Shown in pieces: positions 41,783-49,464 of a stretch of 64,000 nucleotides of DNA. Origin of the DNA: DASQJL01 sp036380835 (lineage in GTDB: Bacteria > Eisenbacteria > RBG-16-71-46 > SZUA-252); NCBI GenBank assembly GCA_036380835.1, contig DASVDZ010000036.1, positions 5,675 through 69,674 of the forward strand. The letters are read 5' to 3'. The translations under genes were made by a program, and so were the position numbers. Within the stretch, counting starts at the first letter, position 1, and every line of letters begins with the position of its first letter. The notes beneath the pieces are model-generated. The model searched no databases. It was not told the DNA's origin and saw only the letters and a program-made list of their open reading frames with translations.

Positions 41783-43981
41783 ATGCGCCTGCGAACGATC
41801 GTCCTGCTCACCATCCTCGCGCACGGCGGCGTCGGTCCGGCCCGGGCGGCCCGTCCCGCGGACGAGCGCGCGTCGCGCTTCACGCCGCCCGCCCGGCGGA
41901 TGGCCCCGGTCCTCTCCCGCGCCGCGCTCGATCGCGTGGCGGGCGGGGCGCGGGCCACCCTCTGGGTCTTCTTCACCGACAAGGCGATTCCCGACGCGTC
42001 CCGATTCGACCGCGATCTCCGCGCGGCCGGCGCGCGGTTGACCGCGCGCGCGCGGGCGCGGCGCGCCCGCGAGACCGACGGACGCTTCGTCGCCGACGCG
42101 ACCGATCTGCCGGTTCCGAGCGTCTACGTGGACGCCGTGAGCGCGACCGGCGCGTCGATCCGCCACGTGAGCCGCTGGCTCGACGCCGTCAGCGTGACGG
42201 CGGGCGAGGCCGAGGCCCGGCGCATCGCCGCGCTCCCGTTCGTCCGCGCGGTGCTGCCACTCCGGCCGTCGCGGCGCGTGGGGACGGTCGGCGAGGTGGT
42301 CCCGGTTCCTCCCGGAACCGGCGACGGGGGCCGCGAGGGCTCGGGCGCGCTCGGGATCGAGCCGGGGGGTCGCCTCGCGAGCGAGCTCGCGAAGCCGTCC
42401 TCGTACGGTTCGTCGCTCACCCAGCTCGCGAGCATCAACGTTCCCGCCGCCCACGACTCCGGGTGGAGCGGCGCGAACGAGATCGTCGCCATGTTCGACA
42501 CCGGGTTCAACAAGAGCCACTCGGCGACGATCCAGCTCAAACGGCTCGCGGAATGGGACTTCGTCTTCGGGGACGGCGAGACGGCGAACCAGGTGAACGA
42601 CGCGACGGCGGCGTGGGATCACGGCACCGGCACCTGGGCGGTGGCCGGCGGCTACTACCTCAACAACCTGATCGGCCCGGCCTACAACGCGACGTTCCTC
42701 CTCGCGAAGACCGAGGACGTCCGCTCGGAGACCCCGGTGGAGGAGGACAACTGGGTCGCCGCCGCGGAGTGGGCCGACTCGATCGGCGCCGACGTGATCT
42801 CCTCGTCCCTCGCCTACCTGGACTTCGATCCGCAGGGGCCGTCCCCTGGGGACTACACGTACGCCGATCTCGACGGGTACACGACCGTCGTGACGCTCGG
42901 AGCGGTCTTCGCCCAGCGTCACGGCATCGTCGTCTGCAACGCGAACAGCAACAACGGCCCCGCCCCGGGATCGCTCTGGGCGCCGGCCGACGCCGACAGC
43001 ATTCTCTCCGTGGGGGCGGTCGACAACTCGAACGTCGTCCCCACCTTCTCGAGCCGCGGGCCGACCGCGGACGGGAGGATCAAGCCGGAGGTGGTGGCGC
43101 AGGGGGTCAGCACCTACTGGGCCGTCGCGTCGAACAACACCGCGATCGGCCTCGCGAACGGAACGTCGCTCTCGACGCCGCTCGTGGCCGGCGCCGCCGC
43201 GCTCGTGCGCGAGGCGCACCCGGAGTGGGGCGTCGGGCAGGTCCGGTCGGCCCTGATGGAGACCGCCGACAGCGCCTCGACACCTGACAACGACCGGGGC
43301 TGGGGCCGGATCAACGTCGTCCAGGCCATCTACAACTCGTCCTACGGCCCCCCGATCTACCCCAAGCCGTTCGATCTCCTGGTGCCGCCGAACCAAAGCT
43401 CCGTCTCGACGACGCCGGTCACGCTCAAGTGGCACCGATCGAAGGACCTCACGCCGGGGGACGCGGTGACGTATCAGGTCGTGCTCTACAACGTGACGGC
43501 GCCCGACCAGATCCTCTTCCAGAGCACGACCCCCGACACGTTCGTGGTGATGACGGGGTACCTCGGGCCGAGCAAGACGTACGAGTGGAAGGTGACCGCG
43601 CTCGATCTCCTGGGACATCCACGCGATTCCCGCGAGCCGTTCCGGTTCACGACGGGCGCCACGACCGACGTGGCGCTCCCGCCGTCGGCCCCGCAGGTCG
43701 TCCTCTTCCAGAGCCGGCCGAATCCGGCCCATCGGGCGACGGACATCCCGTTCACGCTGGGGGGCTCCGGCGCCACCGTGCACGCCTCGCTCCGGATCTT
43801 CGACGCGCGCGGGAGGCTCGTCCGCACGTTGCTCGACTCGGACGAGCCGACGGCGCGCCGGTACGTGATCCGGTGGGACGGCCGGGATCAAAACGGGGCC
43901 ACGGTGGCTTCGGGAATCTACTACTATCGCCTGAACGCGGCCGAGCGCGAGGAAACGCGCCGGCTCGTGCTGCTGCGCTAG
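41783..43981 (+). CDS. Secreted subtilisin-like serine protease (S8) with FlgD-like C-terminal domain
   Basis: A 732-residue protein with signal peptide and an Arg/Ala-rich propeptide (about 25-180). The S8 catalytic triad is Asp239 (MFDTGFN), His280 (WDHGTGTWAVAGG) and Ser462 (GLANGTSLSTPLVAGAAAL); the oxyanion Asn lies in VVCNANSNNG. After the protease comes a fibronectin-like segment (VTLKWHRSKDL, YEWKVTALDLLG), then a FlgD_Ig/type-A-sorting-like module with RPNPAHRATDI, LRIFDARGRLVRTL, RWDGRDQNGATVASGIYYYRL and a final arginine. It is likely exported and displayed or released. The gene stands 28 bases after the EF-G-like gene with only a poor ribosome site, and ends before a strong hairpin. 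Confidence 0.9.
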   Translation: MRLRTIVLLTILAHGGVGPARAARPADERASRFTPPARRMAPVLSRAALDRVAGGARATLWVFFTDKAIPDASRFDRDLRAAGARLTARARARRARETDGRFVADATDLPVPSVYVDAVSATGASIRHVSRWLDAVSVTAGEAEARRIAALPFVRAVLPLRPSRRVGTVGEVVPVPPGTGDGGREGSGALGIEPGGRLASELAKPSSYGSSLTQLASINVPAAHDSGWSGANEIVAMFDTGFNKSHSATIQLKRLAEWDFVFGDGETANQVNDATAAWDHGTGTWAVAGGYYLNNLIGPAYNATFLLAKTEDVRSETPVEEDNWVAAAEWADSIGADVISSSLAYLDFDPQGPSPGDYTYADLDGYTTVVTLGAVFAQRHGIVVCNANSNNGPAPGSLWAPADADSILSVGAVDNSNVVPTFSSRGPTADGRIKPEVVAQGVSTYWAVASNNTAIGLANGTSLSTPLVAGAAALVREAHPEWGVGQVRSALMETADSASTPDNDRGWGRINVVQAIYNSSYGPPIYPKPFDLLVPPNQSSVSTTPVTLKWHRSKDLTPGDAVTYQVVLYNVTAPDQILFQSTTPDTFVVMTGYLGPSKTYEWKVTALDLLGHPRDSREPFRFTTGATTDVALPPSAPQVVLFQSRPNPAHRATDIPFTLGGSGATVHASLRIFDARGRLVRTLLDSDEPTARRYVIRWDGRDQNGATVASGIYYYRLNAAEREETRRLVLLR

Positions 43982-43990
43982 ACACGTTTC

Positions 43991-44016
43991 GGCGCCTCCG
44001 GGCTCCCGGAGGCGCC
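43991..44016 (+). terminator. Perfect 12-bp hairpin between protease gene and yebC
   Basis: GGCGCCTCCGGG-CT-CCCGGAGGCGCC is a perfect inverted repeat beginning ten bases after the protease stop. No U-tract follows, so it may act as a weak terminator or as an RNA end stabiliser. Its 3' arm contains a GGAGG (44008-44012) that ends 16 bases before the yebC start and four bases before an alternative ATG at 44017, so it may also limit yebC translation. Confidence 0.55.
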
Positions 44017-44028
44017 ATGGGGGCGAGC

Positions 44029-44781
44029 ATGTCCGGTCACTCGAAATGGGCGACGATCAAGCGGAAGAAGGCCGCGATCGACGCGAAGCGGGGCAAGGTC
44101 TTCACGAAGTACATCAAGGAGATCATCGTCGCCGCCCGCGCCGGAGGCGGCGACCAGAACGCGAACCCGAGGCTTCGCACCGCGGTGCTCGGCGCCAAGT
44201 CGGTGAACATGCCGGCCGACAACATCGACCGGGCGATCAAGAAGGGGACCGGCGAGTTGGAGGGCGTGCACTACGAAGAGGTCACGTACGAAGGCTACGG
44301 GCCGGGCGGGATCGCCATCCTCATGGAGTCGCTGACCGACAACCGGAACCGGACGACGGGCGAGCTGCGCCACCTCCTGACCAAGAGCGGCGGCCGGATG
44401 GCCGAGGCCGGCGCGGTGCAGTGGATGTTCCACGTCAAGGGGCAGATCGCCGTGCCGCGGAGCGCCGTCGAGGAGGACACGCTGCTCGAGCTGGTGCTCG
44501 ACGCCGGAGCCGAGGACGTCGGCACGGACGATCCCGACCACTACGAGATCACGACGCCGCTCGCGCAGTTCGAGGCGGTCAAGAGCGCGCTGGCGGACAA
44601 GGGAATCACGATCACCTCGGCGGAGATCGCCAAGGTGCCGCAGAGCGTCATCTCGCTCAGCGAGAAGGACGCCGAGCAGGCCTTGAAGCTCATGGAGGCG
44701 CTCGAGGACCATGACGACGTCCAACGGGTCTCGTCCAATCTCGATATCTCGGAAGACGTCCTCTCCAAGCTCCAGCCCTGA
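44029..44781 (+). CDS. yebC: YebC/PmpR family protein
   Basis: A 250-residue protein of the conserved YebC family, opening MSGHSKWATIKRKKAAIDAKRGKVFTKYIKEI, which fixes the start at this ATG rather than one four codons earlier. Other signatures are NPRLRTAV, NMPADNIDRAIKKGTGE, YEEVTYEGYGPGGIAILMESLTDNRNRTTGELRHLLTK and AGAVQWMF. Family members are known as DNA-binding regulators, and more recently some have been linked to translation through polyproline stretches. Location directly before ruvC-ruvA-ruvB is a very common arrangement. The 3' end contains the likely start of ruvC in another frame. Confidence 0.95.
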   Translation: MSGHSKWATIKRKKAAIDAKRGKVFTKYIKEIIVAARAGGGDQNANPRLRTAVLGAKSVNMPADNIDRAIKKGTGELEGVHYEEVTYEGYGPGGIAILMESLTDNRNRTTGELRHLLTKSGGRMAEAGAVQWMFHVKGQIAVPRSAVEEDTLLELVLDAGAEDVGTDDPDHYEITTPLAQFEAVKSALADKGITITSAEIAKVPQSVISLSEKDAEQALKLMEALEDHDDVQRVSSNLDISEDVLSKLQP

Positions 44782-45295
44782 CGGAGCGCCGCGCATCCTC
44801 GGCATCGACCCGGGGAGCCGCGCCACCGGCTACGGTCTCATCCAGCCCGACGGGAGCCGGCTCCGCTACGAACGGTCGGGCGTGATCTCGCCCCGCCCCT
44901 CGCTCTCCTTCCCCGACCGCCTGCTGGCCGTCTACGACGGCCTGTCGCGCCTCCTGAGCGAGCTCTGCCCCGACGAGGTGGCCGTCGAGACCGCCTTCGT
45001 CCGGAAGAGCGCCCATTCGGCCCTCCAGATCGGCCACGTGCGCGGCGTGATCCTCCTGGCGGCGCGCCAGAGCGGCGCCGCCGTCTTCGAATACACCGCG
45101 CCCGAAGTGAAGCAGGCCGTCGTGCGGCAGGGCGCGGCCGCGAAGGAGCAGGTGGCCTTCATGGTGCGGCGCCTGCTCCCCGGCGTCGGCGTGCTCCGGG
45201 AGGACGAAGCCGACGCGCTCGCGGTCGCCGTCTGCCACGCGCACCGGGCGGCCCATCGAGGGATCCTTCGGGCCGCCGCGGGAGGGAGCCGATGA
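44711..45295 (+). CDS. ruvC: Holliday junction endonuclease RuvC
   Basis: A 194-residue nuclease that cuts Holliday junctions in recombination. The conserved body opens RILGIDPGSRATGYGLI (catalytic Asp33). It continues with AVETAFVRKSAHSALQIGHVRG (second acid) and ends with the EDEADALAVAVCHAH region giving the last acidic residues. The only in-frame conventional start is the ATG at 44711, inside yebC, preceded by GAGG; this gives a 27-residue Ser/Pro-rich head and a 71-base overlap with yebC. A start at a non-standard codon nearer the conserved region cannot be excluded. Its stop overlaps ruvA by four bases (ATGA). Confidence 0.92.
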   Translation: MTTSNGSRPISISRKTSSPSSSPDGAPRILGIDPGSRATGYGLIQPDGSRLRYERSGVISPRPSLSFPDRLLAVYDGLSRLLSELCPDEVAVETAFVRKSAHSALQIGHVRGVILLAARQSGAAVFEYTAPEVKQAVVRQGAAAKEQVAFMVRRLLPGVGVLREDEADALAVAVCHAHRAAHRGILRAAAGGSR

Positions 45296-45897
45296 TCGAC
45301 GCCGTGACCGGCACGCTGGCCGCCAAGATGCCGACCTCCGCCGTCGTTCGCGTCGGCGGGTTCAGCCTCCGGCTCCTCATCTCCGTCTCCTGCTTCGAGA
45401 CGCTCCCGGCGGTGGGCCGGGACGTCTCGCTCCTCACGTACCTGCACGTCCGCGAGGACGCGCTCCAGCTCTACGGCTTCGCCGACCACGTGGAGCGGGA
45501 CGTCTTCGAGCGGCTCATCTCGGTCTCGGGGATCGGCCCCCGCCTCGCGGTCGGCATCCTGAGCGGCGCCACGGCGTCGCGCGTGCGCGAGGCGATCGAG
45601 GCGGGCGACGCGCCGTTCCTTCAGACGCTTCCCGGGGTCGGGAAGAAACTCGCGCAGCGCCTCGTCGTGGAGCTGGGGGAGAAGCTGCTGCACCCGGGCG
45701 GCGTCCCGCCCGCGGGGGCGGGCATGCCCGGCGCCGTCACGTCGGGAATCGCCGCCGACGCGGCCGCGGCTCTGGCCGCGCTCGGGTTCACCAGAAACGG
45801 TGCCCTCGCGGCGGTGCAGGAAGCCGTGCAGGAGCTGGGGGCCGAGGCGACCGTGGAGAAGATCGTGCGCCGGGCGTTGCAACAGAAGGTGCGGTAG
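45292..45897 (+). CDS. ruvA: Holliday junction branch migration protein RuvA
   Basis: A 201-residue protein, standard family length. The N-terminal OB domain starts MIDAVTGTLAAK and includes YLHVREDALQLYGFAD. Two helix-hairpin-helix motifs follow (ISVSGIGPRLAVGILSG and LPGVGKKLAQRLVVELGEKL), which grip the junction. After a Gly/Pro linker comes domain III (AAAALAALGFTRNGALAAV), which contacts RuvB. RuvA tetramers hold the junction for RuvB-driven branch migration and RuvC cutting. Translationally coupled to ruvC, and 37 bases before ruvB. Confidence 0.95.
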   Translation: MIDAVTGTLAAKMPTSAVVRVGGFSLRLLISVSCFETLPAVGRDVSLLTYLHVREDALQLYGFADHVERDVFERLISVSGIGPRLAVGILSGATASRVREAIEAGDAPFLQTLPGVGKKLAQRLVVELGEKLLHPGGVPPAGAGMPGAVTSGIAADAAAALAALGFTRNGALAAVQEAVQELGAEATVEKIVRRALQQKVR

Positions 45898-45934
45898 CCT
45901 ACCCTCGCCGCGACATCCCGAACCCGGAGCCGCC

Positions 45935-47155
45935 ATGCCGAAGCAGCCATCGCCCGACCCTCGCCCCGACCCCCGCGTGAAGCGCCGGATCCCCGGCCCG
46001 CGGCCGGGCCCCGACGGCCGCGCGACGTCCCTCCCAGACCCCGCGGGGCCGGCCGACGCGATGGAGCGGGAGCGGGTCACCGACCCCGAGCCGTTCGCCG
46101 GGGACCGGGACTTCGACGGGAGCCTGAGGCCCCGCACGCTCGGCGATTTCGTCGGACAGGAGACGCTCCGCGAGCAGCTCCGGATCGCCGTCGAGGCGGC
46201 CCGGGCGCGCGGCGAGGCGCTCGATCACGTGCTCTTCCACGGTCCGCCGGGGCTAGGAAAGACGACGCTCGCCTCGATCCTGGCCGCCGAGATGGGCGTG
46301 CCCTTCATCCAGACGTCGGGCCCGGTGCTGGAGCGCGCCGCCGACTTGGCCGGCATCCTCACCAACCTCGAGGAGCACGGCATCCTCTTCATCGACGAGA
46401 TCCACCGGATGAACCCCGTGGTGGAGGAATACCTCTATCCAGCCATCGAGGACTTCTGCCTCGACATCATGATCGATCGCGGTCCGAGCGCCCGGAGCGT
46501 GCGGATCGACCTGAAGCGCTTCACGCTCGTCGGAGCGACGACGCGCACCGGCCTCCTCTCCGCGCCGCTCCGCGGCCGGTTCGGGATGAGCGCGCGCCTC
46601 GACTATTACTCGGCGGCCGAGCTGGCCCGGATCATCACCCGCTCGGCCCGGATCCTCGACGTTCCGATCGACGAGGGAGGGGCGCGCGAGATCGCCGCGC
46701 GATCGCGCGGCACGCCCCGCGTCGGAAACCGCCTCCTGCGCCGGGTGCGCGACTTCGCCCAGACGCGCGCCCAGGGCTCGATCACGGCCGACGTCGCCGC
46801 GGCGGGGCTCACGCTCCTCGAGGTGGACGCGCGCGGGCTCGACGACATGGACCGGCGGATGCTCGAGGCGATCGTCGTGAAGTACGCCGGCGGTCCCGTC
46901 GGCCTCTCGACGATCGCGGTCGTCGTCGGCGAGGAGCCCGACACGCTCGAGGACGTCTACGAGCCCTACCTGATCCAGGAAGGGTTCCTCAAGCGCACGT
47001 CGCGGGGCCGCGAGGCGACCGACCTGGCGTTCACCCACCTGGGCCTCAGGCCGCCCGACCGGCCGCGGGCGGACGAGGGCGGACGCGGCGGCAACGGGGG
47101 CGCGGGCGGAAGGCGGGAGGACGAGCCGGAGCCTCCCCAGCAGACGCTCTTCTGA
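45935..47155 (+). CDS. ruvB: Holliday junction DNA helicase RuvB with extended termini
   Basis: A 406-residue AAA+ motor, longer than the usual ~340. The chosen ATG has GGAG five bases upstream and adds a Pro/Arg-rich head; the conserved protein begins at MERERVTDPEP (Met43), an alternative start. Core motifs are SLRPRTLGDFVGQETLREQL, Walker A HGPPGLGKTTLA, Walker B ILFIDEIHRM, sensor GATTRTGLLSAPLRGRFG and the winged-helix end with VGEEPDTLEDVYEPYLIQEGFL and RTSRGREAT. The tail is Gly/Glu/Pro-rich and finishes QQTLF, resembling a beta-clamp-binding peptide. RuvB pumps DNA through RuvA-bound junctions. Confidence 0.95.
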   Translation: MPKQPSPDPRPDPRVKRRIPGPRPGPDGRATSLPDPAGPADAMERERVTDPEPFAGDRDFDGSLRPRTLGDFVGQETLREQLRIAVEAARARGEALDHVLFHGPPGLGKTTLASILAAEMGVPFIQTSGPVLERAADLAGILTNLEEHGILFIDEIHRMNPVVEEYLYPAIEDFCLDIMIDRGPSARSVRIDLKRFTLVGATTRTGLLSAPLRGRFGMSARLDYYSAAELARIITRSARILDVPIDEGGAREIAARSRGTPRVGNRLLRRVRDFAQTRAQGSITADVAAAGLTLLEVDARGLDDMDRRMLEAIVVKYAGGPVGLSTIAVVVGEEPDTLEDVYEPYLIQEGFLKRTSRGREATDLAFTHLGLRPPDRPRADEGGRGGNGGAGGRREDEPEPPQQTLF

Positions 47156-47178
47156 GCGGGACGCTCTCGACCCGCGAC

Positions 47179-48273
47179 TTGGGCCTGAAGACCTCCGACT
47201 TCGACTACGACCTTCCGCCCGACCGGATCGCGCAGCATCCGGCTCCCGAGCGCGACCTGTCGCGGCTCCTGGTCCTCGACCGCGCGACCGGCGCGATCGC
47301 GCACCGCCTCTTCCGCGACCTCCCCGAATTCATTCGGCCGGGCGATCTCCTCATCGTGAACGATACGCGCGTGCTCCCGGCGCGGATCTTCGCGCGCGCG
47401 CCGCGCGCGGCCGGCTGCGCGACCCCGCGGGAGGTCGAGGTGCTCCTCCTCCGCGAGGAGCCCGCGGTCCCTCCCGAGCGGATCTGGTCGGCGCTGGCGC
47501 GCCCGGCGCGACTGCTTCGGATCGGAGTCCCGCTCTCCTTCGTCGACGCCTCCTGGACGGCGACGGTCGCGGGGGCGGGAGCCCGGGGCGTGCGGCGGAT
47601 CGCGTTCCGGCCGGGAGCCGGGACGGCGGCGCCGGCGGGCGACACGGGGTCCTTCGAGGCCTGGCTCGCGCGCGTCGGACACGTGCCGCTCCCGCCCTAC
47701 ATCGCGCGGAACGACGAGCCCGAGGACCGCGAGCGCTACCAGACGGTCTTCGCCCGGGAGAGCGGGTCCGTGGCGGCGCCGACCGCCGGGCTCCACTTCA
47801 CCGAGGCGACGCTCGCCGCCGTCCGCTCCCGGGGGGCCGCGATCGCGTCCGTCACGTTGCACGTCGGGCCCGGCACCTTCCGCCCGGTCTCGACCGACGA
47901 TCCCGCGAAGCACGTGCTCGATCCGGAGCCCTATCGCGTGCCGCCCAAGACGGCGGCCGCGATCGGTTCCACGAAGGCCCGACGCGGGCGCGTGATCGCC
48001 GTGGGGACCACGTCGGTCCGCGCGCTCGAGTCGTGGGCCAGGGACGGCGAGCCCGCCGACGGCGCGTGGCGCGACACCGCCCTCTTCGTCGTGCCGCCGT
48101 TCGACTTCCGCGTCATCGACGCGATGATCACGAACTTCCACCTCCCGCGCTCGTCGCTTCTCTTCCTGGTGAGCGCGCTCGCCGGGAGGGAGCGGATCCT
48201 CGCGGCCTACGCCGAGGCGGTGCGCGAAGGCTATCGCTTCTACTCCTACGGCGACGCCATGCTCCTCGTCTGA
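47179..48273 (+). CDS. queA: S-adenosylmethionine:tRNA ribosyltransferase-isomerase QueA
   Basis: A 364-residue enzyme making epoxyqueuosine in tRNA from preQ1 and SAM. Family marks are FDYDLPPDRIAQHPAPERDLSRLL, the LIVNDTRVLPAR motif, GHVPLPPYIAR, then ERYQTVFARESGSVAAPTAGLHFT, the VGPGTFRPV stretch, GTTSVRALES and ITNFHLPRSSLLFLVSAL. The start is uncertain: TTG at 47179 gives the normal N-terminus but lacks a ribosome site. The gene follows ruvB by 23 bases and ends the yebC-ruvCAB-queA cluster, a widespread order. No tgt gene lies within the next bases; the region after it starts the flagellar island. Confidence 0.95.
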   Translation: MGLKTSDFDYDLPPDRIAQHPAPERDLSRLLVLDRATGAIAHRLFRDLPEFIRPGDLLIVNDTRVLPARIFARAPRAAGCATPREVEVLLLREEPAVPPERIWSALARPARLLRIGVPLSFVDASWTATVAGAGARGVRRIAFRPGAGTAAPAGDTGSFEAWLARVGHVPLPPYIARNDEPEDRERYQTVFARESGSVAAPTAGLHFTEATLAAVRSRGAAIASVTLHVGPGTFRPVSTDDPAKHVLDPEPYRVPPKTAAAIGSTKARRGRVIAVGTTSVRALESWARDGEPADGAWRDTALFVVPPFDFRVIDAMITNFHLPRSSLLFLVSALAGRERILAAYAEAVREGYRFYSYGDAMLLV

Positions 48274-48430
48274 CGGGATCGCGGCGGTTTCATTCCGCAC
48301 GGTTCTTCGCATTTCGCTCAAGTTTTCGCCGCATCTGCCGATCGATTCCGAGACCGCCGGACATCGCCTCGAAACTGTAATTTTCATTAAACAAATGACT
48401 TAGAGCCTTCCTCTCGGGACCTCCGGGACC

Positions 48431-48446
48431 CGGCACGGCCATTGCC
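48431..48446 (+). promoter_or_regulatory. Sigma-54 promoter for the small flagellar operon
   Basis: CGGCACG-GCCA-TTGCC matches the sigma-54 consensus almost fully, with GG and GC ten bases apart. It lies about 80 bases before the 52-residue gene at 48527. An AT-rich tract (48378-48400), rare in this sequence, lies 30-50 bases upstream and could be a DNA-bending site. The rest of the 253-base gap after queA shows no other gene or clear terminator. Confidence 0.75.
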
Positions 48447-48526
48447 TTTTGCCACCCCCAGACGGCCCCTCGGGGCCGCCGTGGCGGACCGGGAAGTCCG
48501 CCGGAATCGGGGGCGAGGAGGGCACC

Positions 48527-48685
48527 ATGACCCGCGGCACGAAGAGCCGGTCGCACCGGAAGTCGAAGCACCAGGCCGACGCGCAAGGCGGCGAAGCGCG
48601 CGCGCTCGACCCGGTGAAGATGCGTCGCTATCTCGCTTTCGTCCGCGCCGTGGTCGGCGCCTCGACGAAAGGAGGCGCGCGCTAG
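48527..48685 (+). CDS. Small basic protein, flagellar island
   Basis: A 52-residue protein with a good ribosome site (GAGGAG, six bases from ATG). The first half is rich in Lys, Arg, Ser and His; the second half has one likely helix (LDPVKMRRYLAFVRAVVGAS). No family recognised. It is the first gene behind a strong sigma-54 promoter and ends 14 bases before the FliN-domain gene, so it probably belongs to the same transcript. Its strong ribosome site and position make it credible despite its size. Confidence 0.55.
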   Translation: MTRGTKSRSHRKSKHQADAQGGEARALDPVKMRRYLAFVRAVVGASTKGGAR

Positions 48686-48699
48686 CCGCACGCCACTCC

Positions 48700-49008
48700 A
48701 TGTCCCGGTTGCTCACACCCGAAGAGATCGCGGCGCTCCGCGCCGAATCGCCGTTCATCCCCGCGCCGCGCGAGCGATTTCGCGTCGTCGTCGAGGCGGG
48801 GAAGACGGAGCTGACCCCGGAGGAGATCGCGTCCCTGGCTCCCGGCAACGTGATTCCGCTCACGCGCGCCGCGGAGGGGCCGGTCGAGATCGTCGCGAAC
48901 GCGGTCACCGTCGCCTACGGCGAGCTGATCGACCTGGAGGGCCGCGCGGCCGTCCGGGTCGTTTCGCTCGTCCGCGAGCCCGGACCGTCACGGAGGACGT
49001 CCGAATGA
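48700..49008 (+). CDS. FliN-like switch protein with FliM-type N-terminal motif
   Basis: A 102-residue protein with a C-terminal SpoA/FliN domain (about 28-93: FRVVVEAGKTELTPEEIASLAPGNVIPL then VEIVANAVTVAYGELIDLEGRAAVRV). This fold builds the cytoplasmic ring of the flagellar switch and export gate. The extreme N-terminus reads LLTPEEIAALRAES, much like the LSQDEIDALL peptide by which FliM binds phosphorylated CheY; FliN proteins normally lack it. It may be a miniature FliM-FliN hybrid, or a FliN with a chance similarity. The ribosome site is poor, but start is fixed by this motif. The stop overlaps fliO by four bases. Confidence 0.82.
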   Translation: MSRLLTPEEIAALRAESPFIPAPRERFRVVVEAGKTELTPEEIASLAPGNVIPLTRAAEGPVEIVANAVTVAYGELIDLEGRAAVRVVSLVREPGPSRRTSE

Positions 49009-49361
49009 ACCCGTTCTTCCTGTACGCGGTCGCCGTCGGCACGGCCGCCGTGATCCTCTACGGCGTCGCGCGCACCTTCGGGCGCCGCCCGCCGAGCGAG
49101 GAGGCTCCGATGTTCGGTCCTCCCGCGCCCGAGGTCCAGGTGCTGACGCGCACGCGCGTCGGCATCGGCCGCACCCTCGTCATCGTGGAGGTGGAGGGAC
49201 GCCGTCTCCTCCTCGGCTCGACGAGGGAGCAGTGGTGCGCCCTGGCCGACCTCGGCACCGCGCGCACTCGGGAGGACGCCGAGATCTTCGACGGCATCGA
49301 CGCGGAGCTCATGCGGGCGGCGCAGGCGACGCGCTATCCACGAGGACGGAAGCGCTCGTAG
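49005..49361 (+). CDS. fliO: Flagellar biosynthesis protein FliO
   Basis: A 118-residue protein with one N-terminal membrane helix (FFLYAVAVGTAAVILYGVA) and a small cytoplasmic domain. That domain contains VLTRTRVGIGRTLVIVEVEGRRLLLGSTREQ, the pattern of FliO, which helps assemble the FliP ring of the flagellar export gate. Coupled by ATGA overlap to the FliN-like gene, the usual neighbour. In most genomes fliP, fliQ and fliR follow at once; here a 200-base non-coding gap and flhG follow instead. Confidence 0.85.
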   Translation: MNPFFLYAVAVGTAAVILYGVARTFGRRPPSEEAPMFGPPAPEVQVLTRTRVGIGRTLVIVEVEGRRLLLGSTREQWCALADLGTARTREDAEIFDGIDAELMRAAQATRYPRGRKRS

Positions 49362-49362
49362 A

Positions 49363-49410
49363 CGGTCAGAAGTTGCGCGCCCGGACGTCCGGAACACCGG
49401 CTTCTGACCG
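49363..49410. promoter_or_regulatory. Nested inverted repeat upstream of the second sigma-54 promoter
   Basis: CGGTCAGAAG (49363-49372) and CTTCTGACCG (49401-49410) form a perfect 10-bp inverted repeat. The 28-base spacer contains a perfect 12-bp palindrome, CCGGACGTCCGG (49381-49392). The element starts two bases after the fliO stop and ends about 55 bases before the -24 box of the next promoter. It could be a terminator for the fliO transcript or an enhancer-type activator site. Confidence 0.55.
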
Positions 49411-49464
49411 GCGCCGCGGGTCGGGGAATCCGCCGAATCAGCGACGCGCAAGGACTTAACGGGG

